From Novosphingobium hassiacum (GTDB lineage Bacteria > Pseudomonadota > Alphaproteobacteria > Sphingomonadales > Sphingomonadaceae): 64,000 bases of DNA. The stretch covers positions 280,512 through 344,511 of the forward strand of contig NZ_JACICY010000004.1 of NCBI RefSeq assembly GCF_014196055.1, in the 5' to 3' direction. A program made the translations under genes and the position numbers. Numbering within the stretch: the stretch's first letter is position 1; every line of letters starts with the position of its first letter. This document shows positions 36,347 through 44,979 of the stretch, piece after piece. A model generated the notes under the pieces. The model saw only the letters and a program-made list of their open reading frames with translations, was not told the DNA's origin and did not search any database.

Positions 36347-36550
36347 ATGGAACTGAAAATCACGGTCGATCGCAGCAAGTGCAGTGGCCATGCCCGGTGT
36401 GCGATGAAGGGCCCCGATGTTTACGAGCTGGATGACGAGGGCTTCTGCATCTCGGACGGCAAAATCGTCACTGACGAAAGCCTGCGGACCCAGGTCATCC
36501 ACGGCATGAAAGCGTGCCCCGAACGCGCAATCAGCGTGATCGAAGCATAG
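36347..36550 (+). CDS. Small ferredoxin of the P450 type ([3Fe-4S] or [4Fe-4S])
   Basis: A 67-residue single-cluster ferredoxin. The ligand pattern is C-S-G-H-A-R-C near residues 12-18 and A-C-P near residue 57. His replaces the second Cys of a normal [4Fe-4S] motif, typical for ferredoxins that serve bacterial P450s. It lies 12 bases after the GMC gene and 31 bases before the P450, so it should donate electrons to that P450. The partner reductase is not in this window. GGAAACG precedes the ATG. Confidence 0.92.
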   Translation: MELKITVDRSKCSGHARCAMKGPDVYELDDEGFCISDGKIVTDESLRTQVIHGMKACPERAISVIEA

Positions 36551-36581
36551 TCAAAAAATCCCTCACGGAAGGACAAGAAAA

Positions 36582-37808
36582 ATGGTTGGAGGAGTGATTC
36601 AGACGCAGGACCGTCCGGTCCCGGATCACGTCGAACCCACCTACGTGGTGGATTGGGACTACCTGAAGGACCCCCGGTTGCAGATAGACCCGCATGGTCT
36701 TTATGCCAAATGGACCGCAGAAGCCCCCCACGAAGTGGTCTGGACGACGGCAAACGGCGGTCACTGGATGATCCTGTCTAACGAAGCGATCGTCGAGGCG
36801 CTGCAAACCCCTGAGCTGTTTTCGAGCAAGCACACCGGTATCCCGCCGCGCCCGGGCGCAGCGAAGCTGATCCCCGAAGAACTCGATCCACCCGAGCACA
36901 CCAAGTACCGCAGCCAGCTCAACAAGCGGCTGGGACCAAAGATGATCAAATACTTCGACGGGCGTGCCCGGGCGATGGCCAATGAGCTGATTGACCGCGT
37001 CCAGGCAGCGGGCAAATGCGACCTGATGCAGGCGCTGACGATCCCGCTGCCGTGCTCGCTGTTCCTCGACATGGTCGGCCTGCCGTCGGAACGGACTGAG
37101 GAATTCGTGCAGTGGAAAGACGAACTTTTCCAGGGCTCGAACAATGAGATCCGCATCGGCGCGCAGCAGCGTATCAATGCTTACCTGGAAGAGGCGATCG
37201 CACTGAAGCGGAAGGATGGGGGCGCCGACGACCTGCTCGGCTACCTTGTCAACGAGGGTCGTATCGACGACGAGCCGATCACCCAGGCCGATCTCATGGC
37301 ATATGCTTTCCTGTTCTTCATCGCCGGGCTGGATACGGTCACCGCGACGATGACCAATTGCTTCCACTACATCGCCACCCACCCGGGCGCGCAGGACAAA
37401 CTCCTCGAAAATCGCTCGTTTCTGATCGATTTTCCCGAAGAAATCCTGCGTCGCTACAGCGTCGTGAACTCGGTGCGTACTGCGACACGCGATTTCGAAT
37501 GGAGGGGCGTCCAGATCAAGGCGGAGGACCAGTTCGTCGCCGGGACAGCCTTCGCCAATGTAGACGGAAAGGAATTTCCCGACCCCCTCACGGTTGACTT
37601 TGAACGTGAGAATAACCGGCATATCGGGTTCGGGGCCGGACCGCACCGCTGCGCAGGTTCGCACCTCGCCCGGACGGAACTGGTTGCCGTGATGCAGGAG
37701 GTGCTGCCGCGCCTGCCGAACCTGCGCCTGCAGCCAGGCACTGATCTGAAGTATTATGCTGGCGGCCTGATCGGCCTGACCGAGCTTCCGGTCGAATGGG
37801 ACGTCTGA
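36582..37808 (+). CDS. Cytochrome P450
   Basis: A 408-residue soluble bacterial P450. The I-helix is F-I-A-G-L-D-T-V-T near residue 248 (A-G-x-D-T), the E-x-x-R of helix K is E-I-L-R near 288, and the heme loop is F-G-A-G-P-H-R-C-A-G with the ligand Cys near 355. The early D-P-P-E-H-T-K-Y-R is typical of class I enzymes related to the camphor and terpene hydroxylases. With the preceding ferredoxin it forms a class I system that likely hydroxylates an unactivated carbon of a terpenoid or steroid-like compound. GGAAGGAC precedes the ATG. Confidence 0.95.
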   Translation: MVGGVIQTQDRPVPDHVEPTYVVDWDYLKDPRLQIDPHGLYAKWTAEAPHEVVWTTANGGHWMILSNEAIVEALQTPELFSSKHTGIPPRPGAAKLIPEELDPPEHTKYRSQLNKRLGPKMIKYFDGRARAMANELIDRVQAAGKCDLMQALTIPLPCSLFLDMVGLPSERTEEFVQWKDELFQGSNNEIRIGAQQRINAYLEEAIALKRKDGGADDLLGYLVNEGRIDDEPITQADLMAYAFLFFIAGLDTVTATMTNCFHYIATHPGAQDKLLENRSFLIDFPEEILRRYSVVNSVRTATRDFEWRGVQIKAEDQFVAGTAFANVDGKEFPDPLTVDFERENNRHIGFGAGPHRCAGSHLARTELVAVMQEVLPRLPNLRLQPGTDLKYYAGGLIGLTELPVEWDV

Positions 37809-37834
37809 TACCCTGATCTACACGATAAGCGACA

Positions 37835-37866
37835 AGCCGCGCCGACCAACAGGTCGGTGCGGCTTT
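37835..37866 (+). terminator. Terminator after P450
   Basis: AGCCGCGCCGACC (37835-37847) pairs with GGTCGGTGCGGCT (37852-37864), with one G-T pair and an AACA loop, followed by TT. It also lies just beyond the stop of the convergent minus-strand gene and can serve both. Confidence 0.7.
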
Positions 37867-37876
37867 CGACTGTAGA

Positions 37877-38503
37877 TTATCTGCCATCCTGATTTTTCAG
37901 CGCCGCGATGATCTCGTCCGCCCGACCGACAGAGGCCACGGCAGACAAGTTCATGCCGATCTGCATGGCATGGCTTTCCGCAGTCGCGCCGGCTGAACAG
38001 TCCTCGGCCAGCAAAGCCTGGTAGCCGAGCCCCACGGCCTCGATTGCGCTGCCGATCAGAGCCACATTGGTAGACACTCCTGACAGGACCACGGTATCGA
38101 CGCGGTGCGCTCTCAATAGCGGCGCCAACCGGGTACCGGTAAACGCCGACATGCCATGATGACGCTCTTCAATGTAATCTTCGGGCTGAAAATCGATGCC
38201 ATCGTGAAGCGCGGCATAGACCGAACCGCTGATGAGCCTGTTCTCGCGCAAAATGTGGTGGGCGAGATAACAGTTGTTATTCCAGCCCGCAAAGCCGGGC
38301 CGTGCCGATATGATGCAATGGACCACCGGGTATCCATGCGCCCGGAACTCGGCTGCCAAGCTGTTGATCTTTGGAACGATCGCACGCGCTTCAACTTGAT
38401 CCACGAGCGGCCCCGCCGTGAACGCTGGATTGATTATTCCGTTTTGCATTTCGACCACCAGCAAAGCAGCCCGTTTGCCTGGTTCCAATCCCTTGAGTGC
38501 CAT
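37877..38503 (-). CDS. Isochorismatase-fold protein without the nucleophilic Cys (second copy)
   Basis: A 208-residue paralog of the protein at 3821. Again Glu (V-E-M-Q-N-G, near residue 18) stands in the catalytic Asp position and Ala in the Cys position (S-T-N-V-A-L near 147). Both copies share R-x-H-G-M-x-x-F-T-G-T and A-E-D-C-x-A-G-x-T-A-E-x-H. The shared residues suggest a common function that does not need a Cys thioester. Convergent with the P450 unit; separate promoter. AAGTAAACTT upstream (38519-38528) is a small palindrome somewhat like palindrome II. Confidence 0.85.
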   Translation of the reverse strand: MALKGLEPGKRAALLVVEMQNGIINPAFTAGPLVDQVEARAIVPKINSLAAEFRAHGYPVVHCIISARPGFAGWNNNCYLAHHILRENRLISGSVYAALHDGIDFQPEDYIEERHHGMSAFTGTRLAPLLRAHRVDTVVLSGVSTNVALIGSAIEAVGLGYQALLAEDCSAGATAESHAMQIGMNLSAVASVGRADEIIAALKNQDGR

Positions 38504-38673
38504 TCTTCTGATCCTTGAAAGTAAACTTATCTACCTTTCTAATGATTCGAACTGTTCGTCAAACCGGGATTCTGCCAGGCAACACGTGCCGTTGATCTTG
38601 CAGCTACCGGGATGTGGTTCAGCAGTTTACCTCGGCATTTCGCCAGATGTTGCCAGTTCAAGGGAGAACATGC

Positions 38674-39588
38674 ATGAGCGCACCCAACACATTGGAGCAG
38701 TTGGTATCTCTGCGTCCGCTGGGCGGCGATTGCTTCGAAGCCCTACTGCCGGCCAACCCGCCGCCGCGCCTCTTCGGCGGCCAGCTTGTGGCACAGGCAC
38801 TCGCAGCGACACTTGCCACGGTCAGGGACGACCGCCCGGCTCATTCCCTTCACGCACATTTCCTGCGCCCTTGCGATGGGCAGACAGCGATTCAGTACCA
38901 TGTCGAAACCCTGCGCGAGAGCCGCACTTTCTCGACCCGCAGGGTTGCGGCTCTGCAGAACGGCAAGACCGCCCTGGTCGCCACTGTTTCATGTCAGGCG
39001 TCGGAGCCGGGATTGAACTTTGCACCGGCTATGCCGCAGGTCCCAGCCCCGGAAGGGTTGCGCACTGAACAACAAGTCCGCATCGACGAGTTAGCCGCAG
39101 GTCGCGATACCAAGTGGGTCCGGAGCCCCTTGTTTCCTCATCTTCACTACGATCTGCGACCCGTGCATCCGCGCAAGTTCGCAAGGCCGGAAAAGCAGTC
39201 GCCGAAGCAGGCATTCTGGTTCCGCCTCGACGAAAGTCCGCCGGCTACCGCCAAGGCGGGCCAAGCCATGCTCGCCTATCTCACGGATATCATGCTGCTC
39301 AGTACCACCCTGCTGCCTCATGGTGTTTTCTGGACAACGACCCCGATGCAGGAAGCAAGCCTCGACCATGCCGTCTGGTTTCATGCGCCGCCCCGGTTCG
39401 ACGAGTGGATGCTATGGGATCTCAGCACAGAATGGACCGGAAGCGCCCGTGGCCTTGCGCGCGGACGCATTTTTGCGAACGACGGAACTTTGCTGGCAAG
39501 CGTCGCCCAGGAAGGGCTGATCCGCTTGGAGATACCCGAAGGTGAGAGTGGAGGGACTGTCACCAGAGACGAGATTGTTGACAGATAG
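38674..39588 (+). CDS. Acyl-CoA thioesterase II (TesB family)
   Basis: A 304-residue double hot-dog thioesterase. The N-terminal domain has L-F-G-G-Q-L-V-A-Q-A near residue 32. The second half has D-I-M-L-L near 205, L-D-H-A-V-W-F-H near 232 and V-A-Q-E-G-L-I-R near 285; the Asp, Ser/Thr and Gln of this half form the catalytic set in the family. It releases free acids from CoA esters, perhaps to save CoA when the pathway stalls. AAGGGAGA lies six bases before ATG 38674. Its stop codon lies inside a palindrome I copy. Confidence 0.93.
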   Translation: MSAPNTLEQLVSLRPLGGDCFEALLPANPPPRLFGGQLVAQALAATLATVRDDRPAHSLHAHFLRPCDGQTAIQYHVETLRESRTFSTRRVAALQNGKTALVATVSCQASEPGLNFAPAMPQVPAPEGLRTEQQVRIDELAAGRDTKWVRSPLFPHLHYDLRPVHPRKFARPEKQSPKQAFWFRLDESPPATAKAGQAMLAYLTDIMLLSTTLLPHGVFWTTTPMQEASLDHAVWFHAPPRFDEWMLWDLSTEWTGSARGLARGRIFANDGTLLASVAQEGLIRLEIPEGESGGTVTRDEIVDR

Positions 39589-39593
39589 GTCAA
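39578..39593. promoter_or_regulatory. Recurring palindrome I overlapping a stop codon
   Basis: TTGACAGATAGGTCAA has exact arms and overlaps the last codons and TAG stop of the thioesterase gene. It is 119 bases before the quinol-monooxygenase-like gene, which it may control. Confidence 0.55.
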
Positions 39594-39712
39594 ATGTAAC
39601 GCATGCTGTGCGAGTGAGATTTCCGCCTGCACAGCGCAATTTGGCGGCGAAAGTTTGGCCAGAACTCGCATGACTTTCAGGAATCTGGCTAACCCACATA
39701 AGGCGAAGATCA

Positions 39713-40066
39713 ATGATTGTGCTGCATGTCACCTTGGAATTCGCGCCCGAAGACGTCGATGCCTACAACACGGGCTTGGCCGAGCTTGCTGCACTGACGC
39801 ATGCGGAAGAGGGATGCATCGAGTATGGATTTGCTCGAGACCTGCTCAATCCGAATCTGATTCAGGTCACCGAATGCTGGGAAAGCAAGGAAGCGCTCGA
39901 ACTGCACAAGCAGACGGACCACTTTCGCAACTTCATCGCGAATATGCGGCCGCTGGTGCAAATGACCTTTCGCGGCTATCAGGCACAGGTTGACCAGTCG
40001 TTGATCGACCAGTCACTCGTGGGGCGGCCGTCCCCCGACCTCGCCGGAAGTGCCTGCGAAAGCTAG
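39713..40066 (+). CDS. Antibiotic biosynthesis monooxygenase (ABM) domain protein
   Basis: A 117-residue dimeric alpha-beta-barrel protein of the ABM/putative quinol monooxygenase group: an N-terminal strand V-L-H-V-T-L-E-F near residue 3, E-E-G-C-I-E-Y-G-F near 32 and E-C-W-E-S-K-E-A-L near 54. Such proteins oxidise quinols or small polyketides without cofactor, or bind heme. The last 25 residues lie beyond the fold and look disordered, with two copies of D-Q-S-L. Separate from the thioesterase by 124 bases. Confidence 0.85.
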   Translation: MIVLHVTLEFAPEDVDAYNTGLAELAALTHAEEGCIEYGFARDLLNPNLIQVTECWESKEALELHKQTDHFRNFIANMRPLVQMTFRGYQAQVDQSLIDQSLVGRPSPDLAGSACES

Positions 40067-40122
40067 CACCAGCGCCGCGGACTACACCTCTTACGATCTA
40101 CGAAACGGGGGGCGGGGGGCCG

Positions 40123-40800
40123 TCAGACCCGTCCGTTTACCGGCAGCAATGCTCCGGTTATCGCGGCGGCATCGTCCGAGAGCAGGAACGCGACGACCGT
40201 GGCAAGAGCCGACGGAGCGACCCAACGGTCGAATTGAGCGTCGGGCATATCTTCCCGGTTCCTTGCAGTGTCGATGATGCTCGGCAAGACGGCGTTTACG
40301 CGAACGCCGCTGTCCTTCAATTCCTCGGCAAGAGCTTCGGTAAGGCGTGCGACGCCGGCCTTCGACGCTGCGTAGGCGCCCATTCCCATTGCCGCCTTGG
40401 CAGAAGCCCCGGCGCCGATATTGACGATAGCCCCACCACGCCCCGAAAGTTCGCGTGCCACAGCCTGGCTCATCAACATGGCAGTGCGCACGTTGATCCG
40501 GTACATGGCATCCCAGCTGTCGACACTGCCATCGAGAACGGTTTCCCAGGTAAAACCGCCAGCAACGTTGACCAGTCCATCAAGAGGCCCGACCCGTTCG
40601 ACCGATCGGGCGACCGCTCGCGCAGTGGCTGCGGGGTCGGTGATGTCCACTCCCGCCAGCGCCAAAACCGCTCCTTCGGCTTCTCCTTCAGGGGCGACAT
40701 CGATGGCGACAACCTTTGCGCCGCGGTTTGACAGTTCCTTCACCACCGCTTGGCCCAAGGCGCCAAATGCGCCGGTCACCAGAATTACCTTGTCTTGCAT
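40123..40800 (-). CDS. SDR family oxidoreductase lacking the usual catalytic Ser
   Basis: A short classical SDR of 225 residues: T-G-A-F-G-A-L-G near residue 9, N-V-A-G-G near 80 and Y-A-A-S-K near 148. Thirteen residues before the Tyr, where the catalytic Ser should stand, the sequence is N-I-G-A-G-A-S, so Ala appears to replace it; a Ser lies three residues later. Activity may be changed. GGAGGG precedes the ATG. It is the third gene of the MaoC-ACAD-SDR operon, 25 bases after the ACAD. Confidence 0.88.
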   Translation of the reverse strand: MQDKVILVTGAFGALGQAVVKELSNRGAKVVAIDVAPEGEAEGAVLALAGVDITDPAATARAVARSVERVGPLDGLVNVAGGFTWETVLDGSVDSWDAMYRINVRTAMLMSQAVARELSGRGGAIVNIGAGASAKAAMGMGAYAASKAGVARLTEALAEELKDSGVRVNAVLPSIIDTARNREDMPDAQFDRWVAPSALATVVAFLLSDDAAAITGALLPVNGRV

Positions 40801-40825
40801 GTCAGCGTCCCTCCCGTGCCGATGC

Positions 40826-41968
40826 TCAGATCGACCGCCCGATCACTTCCTTCATGATTTCGCTGGTGCCGCCAAAGATGCGGGTGACGCGCGCGTCCCG
40901 CCAAAGCTGGGCTACAAGGTATTCGTTCATGTAGCCCGCGCCGCCATGCAGCTGGAGCGCCACATCGCAAACGCGGCCCTGAAGTTCGGAGTGCCACAGC
41001 TTCGACGCCGAAGCCTCTGCCGTGGTCAGTTCGCCCGCAAGGTGACGCTTGATGGCCCAGTCGAGGTGCGCCCAGCCGACCTGCAGCTCCGTCTTGAGCT
41101 GTGCCAGCTGGAACCTGGTGTTCTGAAGATCGAACACGGTCTTGCCGAACGCCTTGCGTTCCTTGGTGAAGCTCACGGCCTCGTCGAAGGCGCGCTGCGC
41201 GGCCCCTTGGCAGGATACCGCTATCGACAGGCGTTCCTGCGGCAGTTGGGTCATGAGGTAGGAAAAGCCCTTGCCCTCCTCGCCCAGGCAGTTGGTAATG
41301 GGGACGCGAACGTCTTCGAAAAACAACTCCGACGTATCAGCCTGATGCTGCCCCACCTTGTCGAGGTTGCGGCCCCTTTGGTACCCGGGCGTGTCGGAAT
41401 CGACGAGGATCAGCGAAATACCTTTCGCGCCCAGGTCAGGATCGGTCTTGGCAACCACGATACAAACGTCGGCGTTCTGGCCGTTCGTGATATAGGTCTT
41501 GGAGCCGTTGATGACGTAGTGGTTGCCGTCCTTCCGGGCGGTGGTGCGGATCGCCTGAAGGTCGGACCCGGTGCCCGGCTCTGTCATGGCGATAGCCGTG
41601 ATCACCTCGCCGCTGACCATTCGCGGCAGATACTTGCGCTTGTGCTCTTCCGAGCCATAAGCCTCGATATAGTCGGCTACGATATCGCTCTGCAGCGTGA
41701 TGCCCGCGACCGAGCCGGCGTAGGCCAGTTCTTCATCGACCACGCAGTTGTAGCCGAAGTCGAGGCCTAACCCGCCGTATTCCTCCTTCACGGTCGGACA
41801 AAGCAACCCTGCCTCTCCGCAGGCCAGCCAGAACTTGCGATCAACGATCCCCTCCTGCTCAAAGCGCGGCAGGTTGGGGATCAATTCCCGTTCGAACACC
41901 TTGCGCACGGTATCGCGAAACATCGCATGGTCTTCGTTGAAAGCAGTACGGGCGCTGAGATCGAGCAT
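40826..41968 (-). CDS. Acyl-CoA dehydrogenase
   Basis: A 380-residue FAD acyl-CoA dehydrogenase with all family blocks: M-T-E-P-G-T-G-S-D near residue 130, R-K-A-F-G-K near 260, L-H-G-G-A-G-Y near 340 and F-G-G-T-S-E-I at the end. As in the copy at 21259, the catalytic Glu should be the one in L-P-Q-E-R near 235, the long-chain/isovaleryl position. AAGGAA lies before the ATG. The operon with a MaoC-like hydratase and an SDR gives a full dehydrogenase-hydratase-dehydrogenase round. Confidence 0.94.
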   Translation of the reverse strand: MLDLSARTAFNEDHAMFRDTVRKVFERELIPNLPRFEQEGIVDRKFWLACGEAGLLCPTVKEEYGGLGLDFGYNCVVDEELAYAGSVAGITLQSDIVADYIEAYGSEEHKRKYLPRMVSGEVITAIAMTEPGTGSDLQAIRTTARKDGNHYVINGSKTYITNGQNADVCIVVAKTDPDLGAKGISLILVDSDTPGYQRGRNLDKVGQHQADTSELFFEDVRVPITNCLGEEGKGFSYLMTQLPQERLSIAVSCQGAAQRAFDEAVSFTKERKAFGKTVFDLQNTRFQLAQLKTELQVGWAHLDWAIKRHLAGELTTAEASASKLWHSELQGRVCDVALQLHGGAGYMNEYLVAQLWRDARVTRIFGGTSEIMKEVIGRSI

Positions 41969-42019
41969 TGTCTTTCCTTGTAGACGTCAACGGCAGCATG
42001 GGCGCGACTGGCAGGCACC

Positions 42020-43294
42020 TCAGCGCTTGGCGCTGAGTTCCCAATGGCGAGCCATCATCTTGACGGCGCGCTCGGCAAGGTCTGCCGGAACCTGCGGATA
42101 GAAAGCGGGTCGCCCGCCACTCGGCAGGGCGATGACGGCAGTGCAGCGCACCGTTTCCTCGCCGCGCTGGTTCGTCATGCGCACAACCACATCGACAAGG
42201 CTCTGCCCGTTTTCCTCGCGCTTGCCAGTCACCTCGCCAGTGATTGTCTGCGTGTCGCCCATGTAGTTGAACTTGCGGATCTCGTCGTGCATGTGGACGA
42301 CGATGCCATCATCACCGCACCAGTCAGTGAGGTAATGGTAGAGATAGTTCTCACGCATCACGCCATAATCGTAGGCCATCGGATTACCGATCGCCTGGGC
42401 CCACTTCGGATCCCAGTGAAGGCGTTGCGCCACGTCGGGAATGCCCTGCTCGTTCTTGACGTAGAACGCCGGAATCCGCTGGCGGTTCTTGTAGGCTATG
42501 CGCCCGACGCAGGGACGATAAGGGACAAAGCCATAGCCCCCCGAGTGGAAGCACATCACGTCCGTAACGGTAAGCGGACCCTTGGCCATGGCGCCGACAC
42601 TGTCGCCCACCTGGACGGAGGCAAAATCACGCTTCGCGGCGCCCTGGACCTGCTCGGCGGCGTAGATCGCGTCGATCTTGGCGATGTCTTCGTCGGTGTA
42701 GGTGGCAGGCTCGATCCCGGCATACTTGCCTTTTTTGGCAGCAGTCTTGCGCTCGGTCAGCACCTGGAGGATCTTGTAGACTGCCACAACCTCGGCGCGC
42801 TGGTTTACCTTCACGTCGCGCAGTACCTGAATGACAGAGCGGCCGGAAAATTCCGAGGTCTTTACCTCGAGGCTGTCCTGACCACGGAAGCTGTAGAGTG
42901 TATCGCCAGGGTAAATCGGACGATACCAGTCCCAGGTCGATCCCGAGACGAAAACGTGCACGCCCTTGAACAGCGACTTGCGAAGGGCCTTGATGTCGTC
43001 CGGCGCCTTGTCGCCCTTCATCGGGGTGTTGATGATTCCGGCCATCATGCCCGGCGCGATAACACCGCCCCAGCGCGTCTGCGCAGCGTAAGCGGCGTCG
43101 CAGAACAAGGGATTGTCGTTGCCAGCGCCGTGGGCGAAGTTCCGGATGGTGTCGACCGTCGCCGTCTGGACGTACTCGGCTTCACGCGAAGCTTCGTCGT
43201 AGCCGGTTAGCTTCCTCGCTCGTTCGATGTCATCGTCCGTGATGGAGAAGTCGACTGCCTTCTTCCACTCATCGCTTTCCAGAATGTCAGCCAT
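42020..43294 (-). CDS. MaoC-like double hot-dog enoyl-CoA hydratase
   Basis: A 424-residue protein with two hot-dog halves: an N-terminal FAS1/MaoC-type dehydratase domain (N-D-N-P-L-F near residue 62, P-G-M-M near 82) and a C-terminal half with T-D-W-C-G-D-D-G near 335 and F-N-Y-M-G-D near 355. It probably hydrates a bulky enoyl-CoA. Length exceeds single-domain MaoC proteins and fits fused two-domain forms. ATG 43294 has GGAGAGAG upstream. First gene of a three-gene operon; palindrome II lies 58 bases upstream. Confidence 0.88.
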   Translation of the reverse strand: MADILESDEWKKAVDFSITDDDIERARKLTGYDEASREAEYVQTATVDTIRNFAHGAGNDNPLFCDAAYAAQTRWGGVIAPGMMAGIINTPMKGDKAPDDIKALRKSLFKGVHVFVSGSTWDWYRPIYPGDTLYSFRGQDSLEVKTSEFSGRSVIQVLRDVKVNQRAEVVAVYKILQVLTERKTAAKKGKYAGIEPATYTDEDIAKIDAIYAAEQVQGAAKRDFASVQVGDSVGAMAKGPLTVTDVMCFHSGGYGFVPYRPCVGRIAYKNRQRIPAFYVKNEQGIPDVAQRLHWDPKWAQAIGNPMAYDYGVMRENYLYHYLTDWCGDDGIVVHMHDEIRKFNYMGDTQTITGEVTGKREENGQSLVDVVVRMTNQRGEETVRCTAVIALPSGGRPAFYPQVPADLAERAVKMMARHWELSAKR

Positions 43295-43352
43295 CGTCTC
43301 TCTCCACTCGGGGCGTACGCGTGTGCCCATACCCGACCTGCGACGATAGTCT

Positions 43353-43368
43353 ACTAGGTAATACAGGT
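43353..43368. promoter_or_regulatory. Recurring palindrome II, copy e
   Basis: ACTAGGTAATACAGGT is a good dyad (ACYARGTA-ATAC-NNGT). It lies 58 bases upstream of the MaoC-like gene and 225 bases from the divergent amidohydrolase gene. The rest of the 299-base intergenic region shows no gene. Confidence 0.6.
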
Positions 43369-43593
43369 TGGCAAGCAGAACTGTTGCGGCAAACGGCAAA
43401 GCGCGCAGCGAGCGGCCCAGTGTAAGCCGAGAAAACGTCGTCACATCATATATTTAATAGCTGCATCACGAAGCCAGGCCTCCGAGGCAGAGAATCGGAC
43501 ACTTTGCCCGCAAGACCGTATCAAACCGATTTTTGTTTAAAACTAACGATTCGTCATTTATGATAGATTGCAGGAATCGAAAGGAACAATGCC

Positions 43594-44910
43594 ATGGACA
43601 TGAATGACATGATCCTCGTGAGTGTCGATGATCACAACATCGAGCCGCCAGAAGCCTTCATTCGCCACTATCCCGAGCGCGAAAAGGACCAAGCGCCGCG
43701 AATCATCGACAAGGATGGGAAGGAAGTGTGGGTCTGGAACGGGCAGATCTACCCCACGATCGGACTGAACGCCGTGGTCGGGCGACCGCGCAGTGAATAC
43801 GGTGTCGAGCCGACCCGCTATGAGCAGCTTCGTCCCGGCACGTTCGATCCAAAGGCCCGCGTGGACGACATGAACGCCAACGGGGTGCTGGCCTCACTCA
43901 ATTTTCCGACGTTCCCTTCCTTTGCAGGGGGCAATTTCATAAAGGCCGCGCAGACTGGCGCCGCCGAAGCGGCGCTGACGGCAGTTCGCGCCTACAACGA
44001 CTGGCACTTGCAAGAATGGTGCGGCACCATTCCCGGACGGATGATTCCGCTGATCTTGCTGCCGTTGTGGGACATGCCGGAGACGCTGCGGGAAATGGAC
44101 CGCATGGCAAAGCTTGGCGTCCACGCCGTCAGTTTCCCGGACAACCCTGCGATGGCTGGCCTGCCCAGCCTTCACAATGCCTATTGGGAACCATTCTGGA
44201 AAAAGTGCTGTGACCTGAAGATGGTCTTGAACTGCCATATCGGCACAGGCTCGCAAGCAATGCACGCGTCCGACGAAACGCCTATCGACGCCTGGATCAC
44301 GACCATGCCGATGTCGATCTCCAACTCGGCGGCGGACTGGCTGTTCGCCAGCTTCTGGAAACGCTACCCGGACCTTCGGATGGCGCTATCTGAAGGCGGA
44401 ATCGGCTGGATTCCCTATCTCCTCGAACGCGCGGACTTTACCTATGAGCACCACCGCGAGTGGACTTTTTCGAACTTTGGCGAGGAGCGTCCCAGCGACG
44501 TGTTCAAACGCCACATCATAACCTGCTTCATCGACGACCAGTTTGGCCTGAAGTCGCTCGACTACATGAACACCGACATGGTCTGCTACGAGGCTGACTA
44601 TCCGCACTCCGACACCTTGTGGCCAAACTGCCCGGAATACCTTTGGGCTTCCCTGCACTGGCTCGAACCGGCTGTGATCGACAAGTTGACCCACCTCAAC
44701 GCACTGCGCGAATACAGCTTCGATCCGTTCACGCTCCGAGGTGGACGAGAGAACTGCACGGTAAGCGCCCTACGCGAGGAAGGCCGGCACGTCGACGTAA
44801 GCCCGCGCGAGAATCTGGGCGGGCTCAAGACAGACTCGATGAACCTGATCGGCGAAGCGCGGCGACCGGTGACGTCCGGCGAGATCAAGGCAATGTTCGC
44901 CAGCGCCTGA
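43594..44910 (+). CDS. Amidohydrolase_2 family metal-dependent hydrolase
   Basis: A 438-residue TIM-barrel protein of the amidohydrolase_2/ACMSD-like group. The start has S-V-D-D-H-N-I-E-P-P (metal-binding region), C-H-I-G-T-G-S lies near residue 210, and Y-E-A-D-Y-P-H-S-D near 332 has the conserved Asp. Relatives include decarboxylases and ring-opening C-C or C-N hydrolases; context with acyl-CoA genes favours a C-C bond or decarboxylation step, but this is open. AAGGAA precedes the ATG at 43594. Divergent from the MaoC operon. Confidence 0.9.
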   Translation: MDMNDMILVSVDDHNIEPPEAFIRHYPEREKDQAPRIIDKDGKEVWVWNGQIYPTIGLNAVVGRPRSEYGVEPTRYEQLRPGTFDPKARVDDMNANGVLASLNFPTFPSFAGGNFIKAAQTGAAEAALTAVRAYNDWHLQEWCGTIPGRMIPLILLPLWDMPETLREMDRMAKLGVHAVSFPDNPAMAGLPSLHNAYWEPFWKKCCDLKMVLNCHIGTGSQAMHASDETPIDAWITTMPMSISNSAADWLFASFWKRYPDLRMALSEGGIGWIPYLLERADFTYEHHREWTFSNFGEERPSDVFKRHIITCFIDDQFGLKSLDYMNTDMVCYEADYPHSDTLWPNCPEYLWASLHWLEPAVIDKLTHLNALREYSFDPFTLRGGRENCTVSALREEGRHVDVSPRENLGGLKTDSMNLIGEARRPVTSGEIKAMFASA

Positions 44911-44979
44911 TCCCGACAAGAACCACAATCGATTCAGCGGGTATGAGGATGCAACAGCAGCCACATATCCGCTGCCCAA

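Noticed and set aside
38519..38528. AAGTAAACTT upstream of the isochorismatase-fold gene as palindrome II
   Set aside because: It is a small symmetric word but one base shorter than the motif core and without the ACC/GGT flanks.
40397..41770. A 457-codon open frame opposite the SDR and acyl-CoA dehydrogenase genes
   Set aside because: The composition is Arg/Ala/His-rich without any domain, and the opposite strand carries two complete recognisable enzymes.
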